A DNA stretch of 64,000 nt from Symbiodinium natans (GCA_905221605.1 CAJNDS010002435.1:410001-474000), one strand, 5' to 3'. Positions 1 to 12,653 are shown, numbered from the stretch's first letter. Numbers and translations: made by a program. The notes: a model not told the origin generated them from the sequence alone.

Positions 1-1030
1 GCTCTAATCTGTGGGTTGAGGTTAAAAGCCGCTTGGGTACGTTTTTTCGTGCTCTTTTGCTTTATGGATCATGGCCCCCGCAATAGGGGAAGGGCCTCTG
101 CAAAAGAGTTTTCGTTTTAGCTTACCTTCTTAGGAGAGTTGAGCTAAAGACTTGGGCTGGGAACTTACAGCAGGGGTTGGGGCCTCGATTGGCTAGGGCT
201 TTCCTAGAGCAGCCTTTTTAAGGCCGAAACTGCGCCAGTGTGAGAGTCGAAACTCTAAACCCCAAACCCTAAACCCTAAACCGACAGCCCGAAACTTTAC
301 ACCCCAAACCCTAAACCCAAACCCCAGACCCTTTTTGAACCCAGACTCTGAACGTCAGCTGGCACGATGACAAACCCCAGACCCTAAACCCTAAACCCTA
401 AACCCTAAAAGAGCCCGGTAGCTGCATCAGGGCCGCGACCGGAGCCTACCTTCTTCCGCTGGAGCTCGAAGCGCAGCTGATCCGTGACGCAGGGCTAGGG
501 TTTGGGGTTTAGGGTTTAGGGTTACTGCAAGAGTCCAGATGGGTTCGTGGGTTAGGGTTTCAGGTTCTAGGGTTTAGAGTTTAGGGTTTCGGGTTAATAT
601 TCATTTGGTGTCTGAGTGAACCGCTTCTTGTACATTTTGGAAAGTCCTTTGGGGACACGACCACAAAGAAACCTGCCTCACACTCACAGTTCCTTGCCAG
701 TAGCATCCCCCCTATAACCCCTCTGTGTTTTTAAGTCAAAGCAAAACCTACACCCGAAACCCGATACCGCAGCTCTGGTTGCTTTCTAAACCTTAAGCTC
801 ACCTAGTCAGAGGTAGGGTTTAGGGCTGAGGCTTGATGGGTAGGGCAAAGTATGGCTTCTCTACTACGTTTACCTATATCCCTAAACCCTGTAATATTAA
901 AACCCTGAACCACCGGCTTATAACGATCCACAAACCTCCACCTAAACCCTAAACCCCAAACCCTATAAACCCTGACCCCTTAACCCTAAACCCAAAACCC
1001 TGCACACCCTGAAGGCTTGCTCGTGTGAAT
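1..1030. other. Repeat-rich stretch without assigned gene
   Basis: About 1 kb of unique sequence broken by telomere-like arrays (about 255-325, 370-410, 495-600, 940-1005). At 450-494 the minus strand reads 15 open codons (ending LRFELQRKK) followed by a GTAGGC donor-like site and preceded by an AG, so one small exon is possible. I recognise no product. Confidence 0.4.
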
Positions 1031-1049
1031 CATTCATCCCATCAAGCCC

Positions 1050-3310
1050 AAGCTAAACCCAGATCACTTGGCCCTTCTGGTTGACAATGCGTGCCAGATC
1101 GGTGTCAGACTTCATCATGTTGCTGGGGAAAAAGAGTTTGTAACTCCTTCTCCGTTTTTCTACACACAGTGTCCAAGCCAGGGAGTCATGTGCTTGTCTC
1201 CAGAACTGATGCTCTCAGTATACGCCGACACACGGCGATGTTTGTCTGCAGACATTGCAGCCGCATTTGCATTTGCAGCATTCGCTGCAGCTTTCATCCT
1301 GGGGGAACCATATAACACCTCATTTTCTTGCCAGTCACATAAACTTCCATGCATCTGTGCTGCAAGGGTTGGTTTTTGCATCACTGCTGATGCAAGACCA
1401 TGCAAGACCGCGATGTCTAGAGTTTCGGTTTAGGGTCTGTAAGGCATCCGACCGGGCAACAGCCAGATTATTGCATGATTGCTGAAACAAGACCATGATG
1501 TCAGGCTTTAGGTTTAGGGTTTGGAGTAGGGTTTGTAAGGCATCCGACCGGGCAACAGCCAGATCATTGCATCATTGCTGAAACAAGACCATGCCAGACC
1601 GCGATCCGATTGGGCAGCAGCCAGATTATTGCATCATTTATGAAACAAGACCATGATGTCAGGCTTTGGGCTATGGTTTGGAAGGCAGTCTCGCGGGAGC
1701 TGCGTGTAGGTGAGCTCAGAACGAGCCATGAGAAAGGACCTGACGACAGCCAGATTATTGCATCGTTGCTGACGCAAGAGACATGCGACCTGACAACAGC
1801 CAGATTATTGCATCATTGCTGAGGCAAGACCATGATGTCAGGCTTGAGGTTTAGGGTTTGGAAGGCATGCGACCGGGCAGCAACCAGATTATTGCATCGT
1901 TGCTGAGGCAAGACCGTGATGTCAGGCTCTAGGTTTAGGGTTTGGAAGACACGCCCGTGGGAGCTGCGTGTAGGTGGGACCTGGCAACAGCCAGATTATT
2001 GCTGATGCAAGACCCTGATTTCTAGGGTTTCGGTTTAGGGTTTGGCATTTGCAGTTGCAGCATTCGCTGCAGCTTTCATGCTGGGGGAATCATATAACAC
2101 CTCATTTTCTTGCCAGTCACATAAACTTCCACGCATCTGTGCTGCAAGGGTTGGTTTTTGCATCACTGCTGATGCAAGACCACGCAAGACCGCGATGTCT
2201 AGAGGTTCGGTTTAGGGTCTGTAAGGCATCCGACCGGGCAACAGCCAGATTATTGCATGATTGCTGAAACAAAACCATGATGTCAGGCTTTAGGTTTAGG
2301 GTTTGGAGTAGGGTTTGTAAGGCATCCGACCGGGCAACAGCCAGATTCTTGCATGATTGCTGAAACAAGACCATGATGTCAGGCTTTAGGTTTAGGGTTT
2401 GGAGTAGGGTTTGTAAGGCATACGACCGGGCAACAGCCAGATTATTGCATCATTGCTGAAACAAGACCATGCCAGACCGCGATGTCTAGAGTCTCGGTTT
2501 AGGGTCTGTAAGGCATCCGACCGGGCAACAGCCAGATTATTGCATCCTTGCTGAAACAAGACCATGATGTCAGGCTTTAGGTTTAGGGTTTGGAGTAGGG
2601 TTTGTAAGGCATCCGACCGGGCAACAGCCAGATTATTGCATCATTGCTGAAACAAGACCATGATGTCAGGCTTTGGGTTATGGTTTGGAAGGCAGTCTCG
2701 CGGGAGCTGCGTGTAGGTGAGCTCAGAACGAGCCATGAGAAAGGACCTGACGACAGCCAGATTATTGCATCGTTGCTGACGCAAGAGACATGCGACCTGA
2801 CAACAGCCAGATTATTGCATCATTGCTGAGGCAAGACCATGATGTCAGGCTTGAGGTTTAGGGTTTGGAAGGCATGCGACCGGGCAGCAGCCAGATTATT
2901 GCATCATTGCTGAGGCAAGACCGTGATGCCAGGCTCTAGGTTTAGGGTTTGGAAGGCACGCTCGTGGGAGCTGCGTGTAGGCGGGACCTGGCAACTGCCA
3001 GATTATTGCTGATGCAAGACCGTGATGTCCAGGGTTTCGGTTTAGGGTTTGGAAGGCATCCGACCGGGCAACCGCCAGATTATTGCATCATTGCTGAAAC
3101 AAGACCATGATGTCAGGCTTCAGGTTTAGGGTTTGGAAGGCATGCTCGCGGGAGCTGCGTGTACGTGAGCTCAGAACGCAGAGTCATGAGAAAGAATCTG
3201 ACGACAGCCAGCTCATTGCATCGTTGCTGACGCGAGACCGTGATGTCGAGGGTTCAGGTGTAGGGTTTGGAAGGCATGCGCTCAGTGCAAGCGCACGTAG
3301 GTAGGCCTGT
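1050..3310. repeat. Higher-order satellite embedding the telomere motif
   Basis: A unit of about 80-100 bp is repeated roughly 18 times: AAGGCATCCGACCGGGCAAC, then CAGCCAGATTATTGCATCAT, TGCTGAAACAAGACCATGAT, GTCAGGC and TTTAGGTTTAGGGTTTGG. Copies differ in subtypes (GGGAGCTGCGTGTAGGTGAG inserts, TTGCTGACGCAAGAGACATG inserts). A larger block from about 1268 to 1930 is repeated at about 2047 to 2945 with near identity, giving a higher-order repeat about 0.8-1 kb long. The short open frames inside it are repeat translations, not genes. Confidence 0.9.
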
Positions 3311-3344
3311 GTGCTGAAGCCACACAGCTAGCCTATGCAGCCAA

Positions 3345-3530
3345 AACAGCCCTTTTCACCACTTACCAAAAGGGTAAAGGTGAGGATAAGGGCAAAGGCA
3401 AAGGGAAGGGCAAAGGATTCGGTAAGGGCAAGCTCGCGCAGTCGAACCTATCAATAGCAGATAGAAGGGCTAGGCTGCTACACCTCCTTCCAATTCTGCA
3501 CCGCCCGGACCAGGAACACCATCTGTGAAG
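3345..3530 (+). pseudogene. Gly-Lys-rich coding relic, possibly retrotransposon gag-like
   Basis: One plus frame is open for about 60 codons and reads a GKG-repeat stretch (KGKGKGKGKGFGKGKLAQSN) followed by a basic helix-like segment, then a TGA. Gly-Lys-rich linkers of this kind occur in copia-type polyproteins of dinoflagellates, so a retroelement remnant is possible. There is no start codon and no neighbouring protease, integrase or reverse transcriptase that I can recognise. The call rests on composition only. Confidence 0.25.
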
Positions 3531-4676
3531 GTGGCAGCGTGCGCGATGCGACGAGTCACTGTAGTACCGCCTCCATGGAGGTCCTCGACTGATTGCTTGG
3601 AGTGAGGTCCGTCATTAAGCGACCATATGTGGCGTAGTCTTGAGTTTGTAGAGGGCATAGCGCTGGCGCAGTAGAGATTCACGGAGCTGTCCTCGGCCAC
3701 TTCGTATGTCACGCGAAGGAAGCGAGGGTGGAGGACGAGAGAGTTAGAGAGAGAACGCGACGTAAATATGTGCCCAGGGCAGGACAGGAACCGGGTCCAA
3801 AGAGAGCCAATTCAGGGTGTATGGCAGCTATAGACAGGTTTGTAGACCCTGTCGGTGCAAATTTTCAAAACAGAGCCCCAAACTATCCAAAGAAAAAGGT
3901 GTTCGTGCATAGCGAGCTGTTGACGATGACGCGCTTGACGTTGCCTGTTGGATAGCAGCAGACCATGTTGAACAACAGGATGTTTCACTCTGGCGCGGCT
4001 TCTGCCTTCTCTGACCGGAACCTGCCAAGAGCCAGCTCCGTAGCAACTCTACGACCAGTTTTTGATTCCAGGTAGAACTACCTTACATGGAAGCTTTCGG
4101 CTCTCAGCTTAGAACGCGCCTTTGCCATCTTCTACCTGTTGACGCTTTCCGGCTGAAACGTTGAGCGCGCGAGTATACGGAATGCTTCCACAGTAAGAGA
4201 TATTTGTAGGAGCGTGCGCCCGCCGAGGTAATCCCTCGCAACATGGAGGTCATCTTCGGTAGAACAATTTTGTTGCAGCTTACCAGCATCACGTTGAAGC
4301 GTTGCAGCCTCAGCTTCATTTTTGGTGCAGCGGTGCGGACTTAGACCCGTTGCTGACCATATATTCGGTATGTGGAATATTTGCTGCAACATCGAGGACC
4401 CATTGCCGCCGTAGTGGAGAACATGCTTCGTCGGGAGCCATTGGCCAACGGTCTCTTGAGCGAAGCCTTGCCGCGTCGTTATTTGGACCAAAGTTAGCGC
4501 TTCACTGTGGCAAATCTCCGTGATGCGTCTCTGAGACAGTGCCCCGCCTAGTAAATGTGAGGCACGTTTGCCGAAGTCCTGGGCAAGCAGCCGCTAAGAC
4601 CGTTAGCCGAGCGCTGCCTGGCTAGCGATCAGTAAGTGATGCACTAATCCCGGAAGTCAGTTCTTGTAAGATTCTA
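3530..4676. other. Unique stretch without recognisable gene
   Basis: About 1.1 kb free of telomere-like repeats, unusual for this window. Conflicting open frames of 70-120 codons exist on both strands (for example minus 4132-4491 and plus 4302-4523), none with a domain I know. It ends at the assembly gap. Confidence 0.4.
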
Positions 4677-4776
4677 NNNNNNNNNNNNNNNNNNNNNNNN
4701 NNNNNNNNNNNNNNNNNNNNNNNNNNNNNNNNNNNNNNNNNNNNNNNNNNNNNNNNNNNNNNNNNNNNNNNNNNNN
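4677..4776. other. Assembly gap (100 N)
   Basis: Exactly 100 N, the usual convention for a gap of unknown size. It abuts a long GTGTGGG minisatellite, which probably caused the assembly break, so the true repeat length is unknown. Confidence 0.99.
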
Positions 4777-5087
4777 GTGTGTGGGTGTGTGGGTGTGTGG
4801 GTGTGTGGGTGTGTGGGTGTGTGGGTGTGTGGGTGTGTGGGTGTGTGGGTGTGTGGGTGTGTGGGTGTGTGGGTGTGTGGGTGTGTGGGTGTGTGGGTGT
4901 GTGGGTGTGTGGGTGTGTGGGTGTGTGGGTGTGTGGGTGTGTGGGTGTGTGGGTGTGTGGGTGTGTGGGTGTGTGGGTGTGTGGGTGTGTGGGTGTGTGG
5001 GTGTGTGGGTGTGGGTGTGGGTGTGGGTGTGGGTGTGGGTGTGGGGGTGGGTGGGTGGGGGGGTGGGTGTGTGTGTGTGTGTGTGCA
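4777..5087. repeat. GTGTGGGT minisatellite
   Basis: Perfect tandem GTGTGGGT octamers (more than 25 copies), passing into GTGTGG hexamers, then GGGTGGGTG and a short GT run. On the minus strand it reads CACACCCA. The protein-like frames on both strands (HTHTPTHP, CGCVGVWV) are artefacts of the repeat. Confidence 0.97.
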
Positions 5088-6974
5088 TGTGGTAATGGTA
5101 CTATACAACATTGATAGATAGATAGTTAGATGGCTAGATAGCCCCAATCGACTCCGAACACCCTCTGCTTTTTGACATACTCAAAATCTTCTTGCCGATC
5201 TCTCTTCAGCCAGGGGGGTTGGGAGGGGTTTAGGGTTTAGGGTTTGGTTGGGAGGGACAGATGATGCCAAAGGCCCAAGGGACGAAGCCGTAGGTCTGCA
5301 GGCGGTCCTCCTCGCTTCATTTCTGGATTTTCTTTACATATGTAAACCCTTTTAACCCTTTTTCCCCAACCCCTGATTCTTTGGCGATTCGTGAGGAGCT
5401 GGGGCTAGGTGATATCGACTTGGGTTTAGGATTTAGGGTCTATACTGAGTCTATACAGAGTCTGGTGTTTGGGAGTCTGGGAGGATGTCCATTAAAGGAA
5501 CCGAGCTTGTCTGAAAACCGTTTGTCATCATCATATTCTCATGACATCTTTACTTTCTTAGTCTTATACCACTTTACATGTTCACCTGCTTTCATATATT
5601 GTGTTCAAGTTAAGCACTCGCAGTTTGAGGAGTTCGTGGGGTTCGCTGAGAGTGGAAGATGCGGAGGCCCTTGCTAAGGACAATTGATCAACAAGCGCAT
5701 CCCAATCCTAAGCCCTTGGTAAACCCAGACTCTGGACCACGACTGAAAGCATCAGCTGGGCCCACCAAGCCGCACATTTGCACAGCCCAGTAGCAAACAA
5801 CACACACACACAAACTCTTACAAGGCTCACTCATCGTGGGTGGCCTGCAACCTCTGTGGCTTGAGGATGGACCCGCAACACACTCAAACTTCCCCAGATG
5901 GCCTTCATCCAGGACTGCGCGTGTATGAAGTGCACATCCAAGAAAGCTAGCAGTTAAACCCTAAACCCTTGCTGAGCGAGGCTTGGGGCGCGGTGTCTCT
6001 GTAGGGGCTGATGAACCCTAAACCCTAAACCCCAAAACCCCCCAACATCGAAATCTTGCACGGGCTGTGCGAGCTGTCGGCTATGCAAAGGGCCCTGCGC
6101 GTAGCCCTGCAGCGGTTCAGGGTTTTAGGGTTTAGGGTTTAGGGTTTAGGGTTTAGGGCAGCTTAAGGCTCGCAGCTCAACTGCGATCAATGAATCAAGC
6201 TCGGCGAGAGAACTGCGATGTAGTTAAAGGGCTCAGGGTTTCAGTTCAAGGTTTCGGAAGGGAAGTCCCCAAACTGCCGCTGACTTTGCTTGAACGAACC
6301 CTGGACTACGTCCTTCTTCAACACCCGTCCTGCGAGAGCGTGGTTGTCAGAAGCTGTCGGCATGTGTAGCCCAACGTCGCAAGCGCCTTCAGCTGGTCCT
6401 CCTGGAGGGTGAGGAGTGTAGGATTTGAGACAAAGCCCTTGTTGCAGCAGGCTTTGCACAACTCGCCACCCTAAACCATAGACCCTAAACCCCTCCTGAA
6501 CACCCAGAGCCCCAGATCCGAGCTGCCCGAGCTTTGTACGCAGTGATAGGGATCCTTTGCAAATGGGGCCTCAAGGAAAGCAAGCCCTAACCCTAAACCC
6601 TAAACCCTAAACCCTAAACCCCCTCAACCCGCAGTTCTTCTTTAGGGTTTACTCGTCGCTGTCTCTGAAAGGGTTCTGGGTTTAGAGTTGGAACCAAGGC
6701 CGGATGCAAAAAAAGGGTTTAGGGTTTTGTGGTGAGGGTTTTGGCACGGTTTTAGGGGTTCTCGGTCTGGGTTTAGGGTTGTTTCAAGGCAAGAACCGCG
6801 CGATGCCTCACGCGCAGTGTCGACCTGTTCAGACCGCCGCACGACCAGGCAATCCATGGCGGTGGACGCAGGGTTTAGGGCTTTGGGTTTAGGGTTCGGG
6901 TTTAGGTTTGAGGTTTAGGGTTTAGGGTGTAGGGCTTAGGGTTTAGGGTTTAGAGTTTAGGGTTAGGGTTAGGG

Positions 6975-7062
6975 TTTAGGGTTTGGGGTTTGGGGTTTGG
7001 GGTTTGGGGTTTGGGGTTTGGGGTTTGGGGTTTGGGGTTTGGGGTTTGGGGTTTGGGGTTTT
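6975..7062. repeat. TTTGGGG variant telomere-like block
   Basis: About 11-12 tandem GGGTTTG units (TTTGGGG in place of TTTAGGG) inside an otherwise TTTAGGG-type array. Similar blocks occur at 37,495-37,571 (as CCCCAAA) and 40,368-40,402. A uniform variant block implies amplification of one mutated unit. Confidence 0.9.
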
Positions 7063-7898
7063 GGGATGTAGGGTTTAGGGTGTAGGGTTTCGACTTTGGT
7101 GTGCAGGGGCTTCAGACCTTCCAGGCCGAGCACTTATGTTCTCAGGGCTCTCTATTGCAATGAGGCTGCATGAGAGCGGCTTCTTGTGGGGCTTTTGGTG
7201 TGCGGTTCAGGGTTTGGGGCTTAGGGTGAGGACTATATAAGGGCTTGGGGTCTGGAGCAGCTTTGTGCTTGTTCGCAGCCCTGAGATTGCCTTCTGCAAA
7301 GCATCACAGAGCCGAATGGTTCCAGCGGCAGAGGGCGTCACGCACTTCGAAGCATCATTAGCTCATCACGAATTGTGTGCCCCAACGTTTCCTGCGAAGC
7401 ACCAAAAAACCCCAAAATCCTCAATTTTGATCCTGGAGCCCGAAACCCCAAACATGATATTCTTAGATGATTATATGAGTACTTCTCATAGTATACTACG
7501 ACATGATTTCATTATCGTACCAACGCACGAGCCCGGGAACTTCCAAGGCTTGCAGCAGCGCCCGGGCCCCTGCAACTCTTGCGGATGCCTTTCAGGTGTG
7601 CTGACGCTGGCCAGCAAGCTGCAAGTACCTGAAACGCAGAGGTGTTGGGTGTTGGGGGCAGGGGGCAGGGGGGGGGGGGACATTTTGACACTCAGACTAC
7701 CTGAAGAAATCCTGTTTCTTTGTACAGGCCGGACGGAGAACAACGCAACTGGAAAAGGCACGACTCTTCGGGTAGCTACTCACTTTAAGGGTGGTAGCCA
7801 CCCTTCCCTTCTTCAGGGCATATAAGGAGACGGGCGAAGCCTTTTGAAACCGGACTGGGTGGCTGACCCTGAGCCCCAAACCCCTTTTTTCAACCTAT

Positions 7899-8017
7899 AC
7901 TTGGAGCTTCATGGTAGTTATTAACCAATTATAGCTGCACTAGTGCCCTAATAGGGGTTATAAGTACAGTCGTAGATACAATTAAAATTGGGGAATAAGT
8001 ACCATGAACCTCCAAGT
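7899..8017. mobile_element. Introner-like inverted-repeat element, copy 1
   Basis: It begins ACTTGGAGCTTCATGGTA and ends TACCATGAACCTCCAAGT, an inverted repeat of about 18 bp with one mismatch. The inner part has the family features: AACCAATTATAGCTG near the left end, a GTTATAAGTACAG motif, and AATTGG...AATAAGTAC near the right. About 119 bp, no coding capacity. The same family forms intron 1 of the ankyrin gene. Confidence 0.85.
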
Positions 8018-8570
8018 AGGGCTTTGCCAACACCCGCGCTGCAGGAAGTCGAAACCCCTAAAGCCAGGCCGCGCCCAAGTCTGTACTGGTAAAGGCACAG
8101 TCAGGGGGTTTCGACTCCATGGTTTAGGGTTTAGGGTTTAGGGATTAGGCTTTAGGGTTGAGGGTTTAGGGTTCAGGGTTCAGGGTTTAGGGTTTAGGGG
8201 CCGCCCCGAACATGCGGACGCGCGCTTTTTTGCTCGATTCCCTTCCGCTGCAGCTCCCCTCAACTTCGTTACTCAGGGCTGGGGCTTGGATGTTGTGTGC
8301 AAAAGAAGGGTTTAGGGTTTAGGGTTTAGGGATTAGGGTTGCGGGTGGTTTAGGGTTTAGGGCTTAGGGCGATGAAAAGACCTTCGGCTATTGCGAGTGT
8401 TCTGCTCATTCTTGGTATGAGTGCTATCAAGATGGTACCCTAAACCCTGAACCCTAAACCCCAAACCCCAAACCCTAAACCCTAAACCCTAAACCCATTG
8501 TTGCCTTGAAGCCCTGATCCCGACCGCGAGGGGAGAACCGGACCCAGCCCGGAAAGCCACAAGCTTTTTT

Positions 8571-8600
8571 TTGGGGGGGGGGGGGGGGGGGGGGGGGGGG
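8571..8600. repeat. Poly-G tract
   Basis: A run of more than 25 G after TTTTTTTT. Comparable runs lie at 17,857-17,882, 18,656-18,671, 45,919-45,937, 46,242-46,259 and 58,121-58,139. Lengths may be inexact because such runs sequence poorly. Confidence 0.9.
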
Positions 8601-9511
8601 TGGTTTAGGGTCGCGCACTATTGCCGTAAATCCTAAACCCTAAACCCTAAACCCTAAACCCTGAACCCTGAACCCTGAACCCTGAGCCCTGAACCTTTAG
8701 GATGAAGAAGGCTTTACCCGGGCTTCGTATGTCGTAGGGCGAAGGCCCCCCGAGCTGGGAACCCGGTTGCTGTGCACCCTCCCAATCGCCAAGCTCACTT
8801 TGAAGCTGTCGTGGCGAGCCAGGGGGGAGCCAAAAAGAACTCCTACTGATTCGACTGTAACCCTAAACCCCAAACCCTAGACCCCAAACCCCAAACCCTA
8901 AACCCTAAACCCTGCACGGGAGAGGGCACCCTCCATGCCCCTGCTACGCAGCCCTTTGAGGTCTTATAAGGGTTCTTTTGGAAACAAGGTTTAGGGCTTA
9001 GGGATTTACAACCCCCTACGAACCAGAACCAGCAAGACAAAGCTTGAAACAGCTGCTTGCAACCTCCGACTAGGCCAGTCACTTGGCCGCAAGATGCCTC
9101 CTGACTTTGTGCAGGAAGGTTTTCGCGTAGTCCTTGGCTGCTCTAAACCCTAAAACCCTAAGGCCTAGGGTTTAGGGTTTAGGGTTTAGGGTTTAGGGTT
9201 TAGGGTTTAGGGTTTAGGGTTTAGGGCCCAGAAGATCCGCGAAACCCAGGCCCGAACCCTGAAAAACCTCCCCAGGAATCCCTGCAGGTCCCGAGCAAAG
9301 AGCCGAGAGATCACGCATGGCGCGAGAAAGATCTTAAAGCTCAAGTCCAGAGGGGTACACAGATGCAACGTTCCCATTTCAAAATTTGTAGGAAGTAAGG
9401 ATTTTTAGGGTCTAAACTCTAAACCCTTAACCCTTCAATCCTAAACCCTGAACCTTTTGTGCCACCCGCCCAGCCACACCGCCGGGTCACAATCCGGGGG
9501 TTGAGGGGTGC

Positions 9512-9668
9512 ACTTGGAGGTTCATGGTACTTATTAACCGTACTTATGAGCCCCCTAAGTGCCCTAGGACGGTTAGAAGTACAGTTGTAAGTACAGCTAT
9601 AATTGGTTGATAAGTACCCTAAACCCTAAACCCTAAACCCTAAACCCTAAACCCTAAACCCTCCAAGC
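9512..9668. mobile_element. Introner-like element, copy 2, with telomere-like insert
   Basis: The left end ACTTGGAGGTTCATGGTACT and the inner family sequence are intact as far as AATTGGTTGATAAGTACC. There the expected ATGAACC is replaced by about seven CCCTAAA units (9617-9661), and the array runs straight into the terminal CTCCAAG. The telomere-like array has therefore inserted at, or replaced, part of the right inverted repeat. Confidence 0.8.
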
Positions 9669-11199
9669 AGTGTGCAAAGCGCAACAGAACTTTAGACCCC
9701 AGGCCCGATAAAACCGAAACCCGACCTCAAGCCGCCCGTCCCCTCGACCTCACTAAGCTCCCCCCCTCTACTCTTAATCATGGGGTGAGGGTTTATTAGG
9801 GTTTAGGGTTTAGGGTTTAGGGTTTAGGGTTTAGGGTTTAGGGTTTAGGGTTTAGGGTTAGGGTTTAGGTGTTTAGGGTTTAGGGGCGCCACCCCACCAA
9901 TGAGGCCCTGAACTGACAACTCTAAACCCAAGTGTCGGGCCAGCGCTTTGCCTGGCCCCGCCTGGATTCCAGTTGGCTGTCCTTGGGAGGGTTTTGAGGG
10001 TTTATTAGGGTTTTGGAGTTTAGGGTTTAGGGTCCGGGGGGTTCTGGAGTTGGGGTTTGAAGGCTTGGGGAGTTTGCGATTTTTGCGTTCAGGGTTTGAG
10101 CTTTTTAAAGCTTGGGGTTTTGGATTCTCCACGGCAATGCATGGGCCTTGCAGCCTAGGCTTGGGTTTGACAATGTTTAAGAGGGCTCAGCCGAAGGGTA
10201 GCTGGGTAGCTTCGCATGTATGTCCTATTTTGCCCTAGTAGCCGCCGGCTACTGCATTCAATGTATCCTCATCTGAGAACCGCTCTCGCGGAAGTATCGT
10301 TCCCGGGCACCGGAACCGACGAGAATGATTTGCTTGGCCAACATGAACAACTTCGCCGCATGGGGAGGGTGCCGTTAGAAGATATTCAAGAAGGTTCCAG
10401 GTCCCGAAACCCTAAACCCTAAACCCCGAAACCTCGAAACCCCGGCCCCGGCAGGGCATCGAAATGTTTGTTTCGGGGACTGTTCCCAACTAAGCCCCAA
10501 CCCAAACCCTGAACCCTAAACCCTAAACCCCTATTTTGAAAATATTTGAAAACAAAAGAACCTCCGACCCCCCACTCCAGTGAAGAGCTTAGAATCCGCG
10601 GGTACCAGCCGCAGCACTCCCTCTTGGGCGCCTGTGAGCAGAAACTATGGGGGATCGTCCCAAGACCGTGCGCATCCCTTACTGGAACTCCTCAGGGTTC
10701 TTTTTGCCCGCCGAGCTGGCATATTAGGTACCTGAAAGTCTAGGTGTCTCGGTCTTGGGGTTCTGGGCAAGGGCTGTGGCGGGAACGAAGAAGGCTCCTG
10801 CCCCCAAACCCCATAACCCCGGGTCAGAAAATAGGTTTAGGGTTTAGGGTTTAGGGTTTAGGGTTTAGGGTTTAGGGTTTAGGGTTTAGGGTTTAGGGCA
10901 ACATGTCCACAGCCCCAGACGGTTCTTTGTTAAACGCAAATAGGGGAGCCCTTCAATAGACCCCCCAAATAGTAGGATCCCCTTAAGATGAGGACCCCCC
11001 CCCTAATCTCGGAAACCCCCAGATGGCCTTCCGCTCCAGTGATGCCTCGGCATCTTGATTCAGGGTTTAGGGTTTAGGGTTTAGGGTTTAGGGTTTAGGG
11101 TTTAGGGTTTAGGGGCGCCCCAGGACAGGTTCCGGATGCCACGTGTCGAAGGGTCAGGGCTTAGAGGCTGGGAGGCCGGCCGAAGGGACTCTGCGGACA

Positions 11200-11306
11200 T
11201 TATTTCCATTCTTATTATTATTATGAGTATTATTATTGTTATTATTATTATCATTACTATTATTATTGCTATTATTATTAGTAGTGGTTTTACTCTTATT
11301 ATTACA
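11200..11306. repeat. ATT/AAT trinucleotide microsatellite
   Basis: Imperfect tandem ATT triplets with GTT, ATC and ACT interruptions. The Ile-rich and Asn-rich open frames across it on the two strands are repeat translations. Confidence 0.95.
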
Positions 11307-12653
11307 GTAACTGGGGGGAGGGCGGGCCCTAGGCACGGCTTTTTCAAGGGGGGTCAAACCGCCGGTCAGCTGCTGGCTCCAAAGAACGTGCCGTCCCTCA
11401 CCGTCTGCTGGTAGGTCGGCCAAGACTGCGCTGCGGTGGGTTTAGGGTTTAGGGTTGGGGGTTTAGGGTTTAGGGTTTAGGGCTTAGGGTTTAGGGTTTA
11501 GGGTTTAGGGTTTAGGGTGGATTTTGGGTGCACCAGGCTCGGGCGTAGCTGCAGAGGGAACAAAGGAAAAAACCACAGGGGCCGGTTCCTTCGGATGAGG
11601 GTTAAGATTGTCCGTGCTGTGCAGTGCTATATGCGTTGCTCCTTGCGCCCTCCGCTACCAAACCTGGAGACAGGACCCTCTACTCTTCACACTCAGATTG
11701 TGGCAGGTGTGCCGGTGAAGGTGCGCTATGTTGTTGGGGTGGTAGATGCACTGAGACGCCACTGCCAGTCCCCTCGCGCGTCGTCACTACGGCGCCCTTT
11801 GAGATGAAAAGCCCTAAGTCCCTGGACCCCGGTGGCCTTGTCGTTGATGACTCCACCTGCGGACTATCCCTTCGTCCCTCGCCCTCTCCGTCTCTCCCCC
11901 CTCTCCCTCCGCTCCCACACGGGTGGCTTTGGCATGTGCTCGATATCAAAGGGCCCCTACCTGCTGCCTTGTCCTGCGCACAAACCGCCCTGGCCCATTC
12001 TCAATATCATTTTCCGTTTGAAGATTCCACTCGCACGCATCGTGCTTAGTCTTTCTGCACGCCCCCACGAGGCCAGCAAGCAGGGTCTCAGACTTGAGAT
12101 GGGCATGCAACTTACGCACCATCGCCTCACCCAACATGACAGCAAACACTGCGAAATCCCGCATACGGTCCCCAATCCCTAAGCCCGAACCCCAACCAAC
12201 AGAAACAAGACTGGTCTGAAAGGCTAGCCAGAATCCATGCAATGCAAATCCGAAAAGCACCAGCAACCCTAAACCCTAAAACCCTAAACCACAAAAACCC
12301 GAAACCCTAAAACTACAAAACCCTAAACCCCCAATAACCCCAACCCAAAAGAAACAATGACCTGAAACCCTAAGCCCTACACCCTAAACCCCAAACCCCC
12401 AATAACCTCAACCTAAACCCTAAACCCTACACCCTAAACCCTAAACCCGCAATAACCCCAACCCCAGAAGAAGAAAGGACCCTAAACCCTGAACCCTAAA
12501 CTCCCAATAACCCCAACCCAAAAGAAACAAGGACCCTAAACCCTAAACCCTAAACCCTAAACCCTCAACCCTAACCCCCCCCACCCCCCAAAAAAAAAAA
12601 AACAAGGCAAAACATGCCGCCGAGGCGCTGGAGCTAACTGGGACGCCACCCGC

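Larger units (their letters stand above)
5160..12600. other. Islands and telomere-like arrays, no gene assigned
   Basis: Alternating arrays and 60-300 bp unique islands. Open plus-strand islands include 5821-5949 (frame with WVACNLCGLRM), 6041-6114, 6517-6585, 8702-8867, 9017-9140 and 9228-9400; minus-strand candidates include 5275-5327 and 6255-6459. Any 100-bp GC-rich island is open in several frames by chance, so without conserved motifs I cannot order them into a gene. A larger unique block at 11,517-12,260 has competing frames on both strands and no recognised domain. Confidence 0.4.

Noticed and set aside
4657-5147. Long HTHTPTHP and CGCVGVWV frames over the GTGTGGGT repeat
   Set aside because: Low-complexity translation on both strands, partly across N.
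7265-7825. Plus-strand open frame of 186 codons
   Set aside because: It crosses a poly-G run and repeat-derived segments, has no domain, and the minus strand is also open. I left it out of the gene list.
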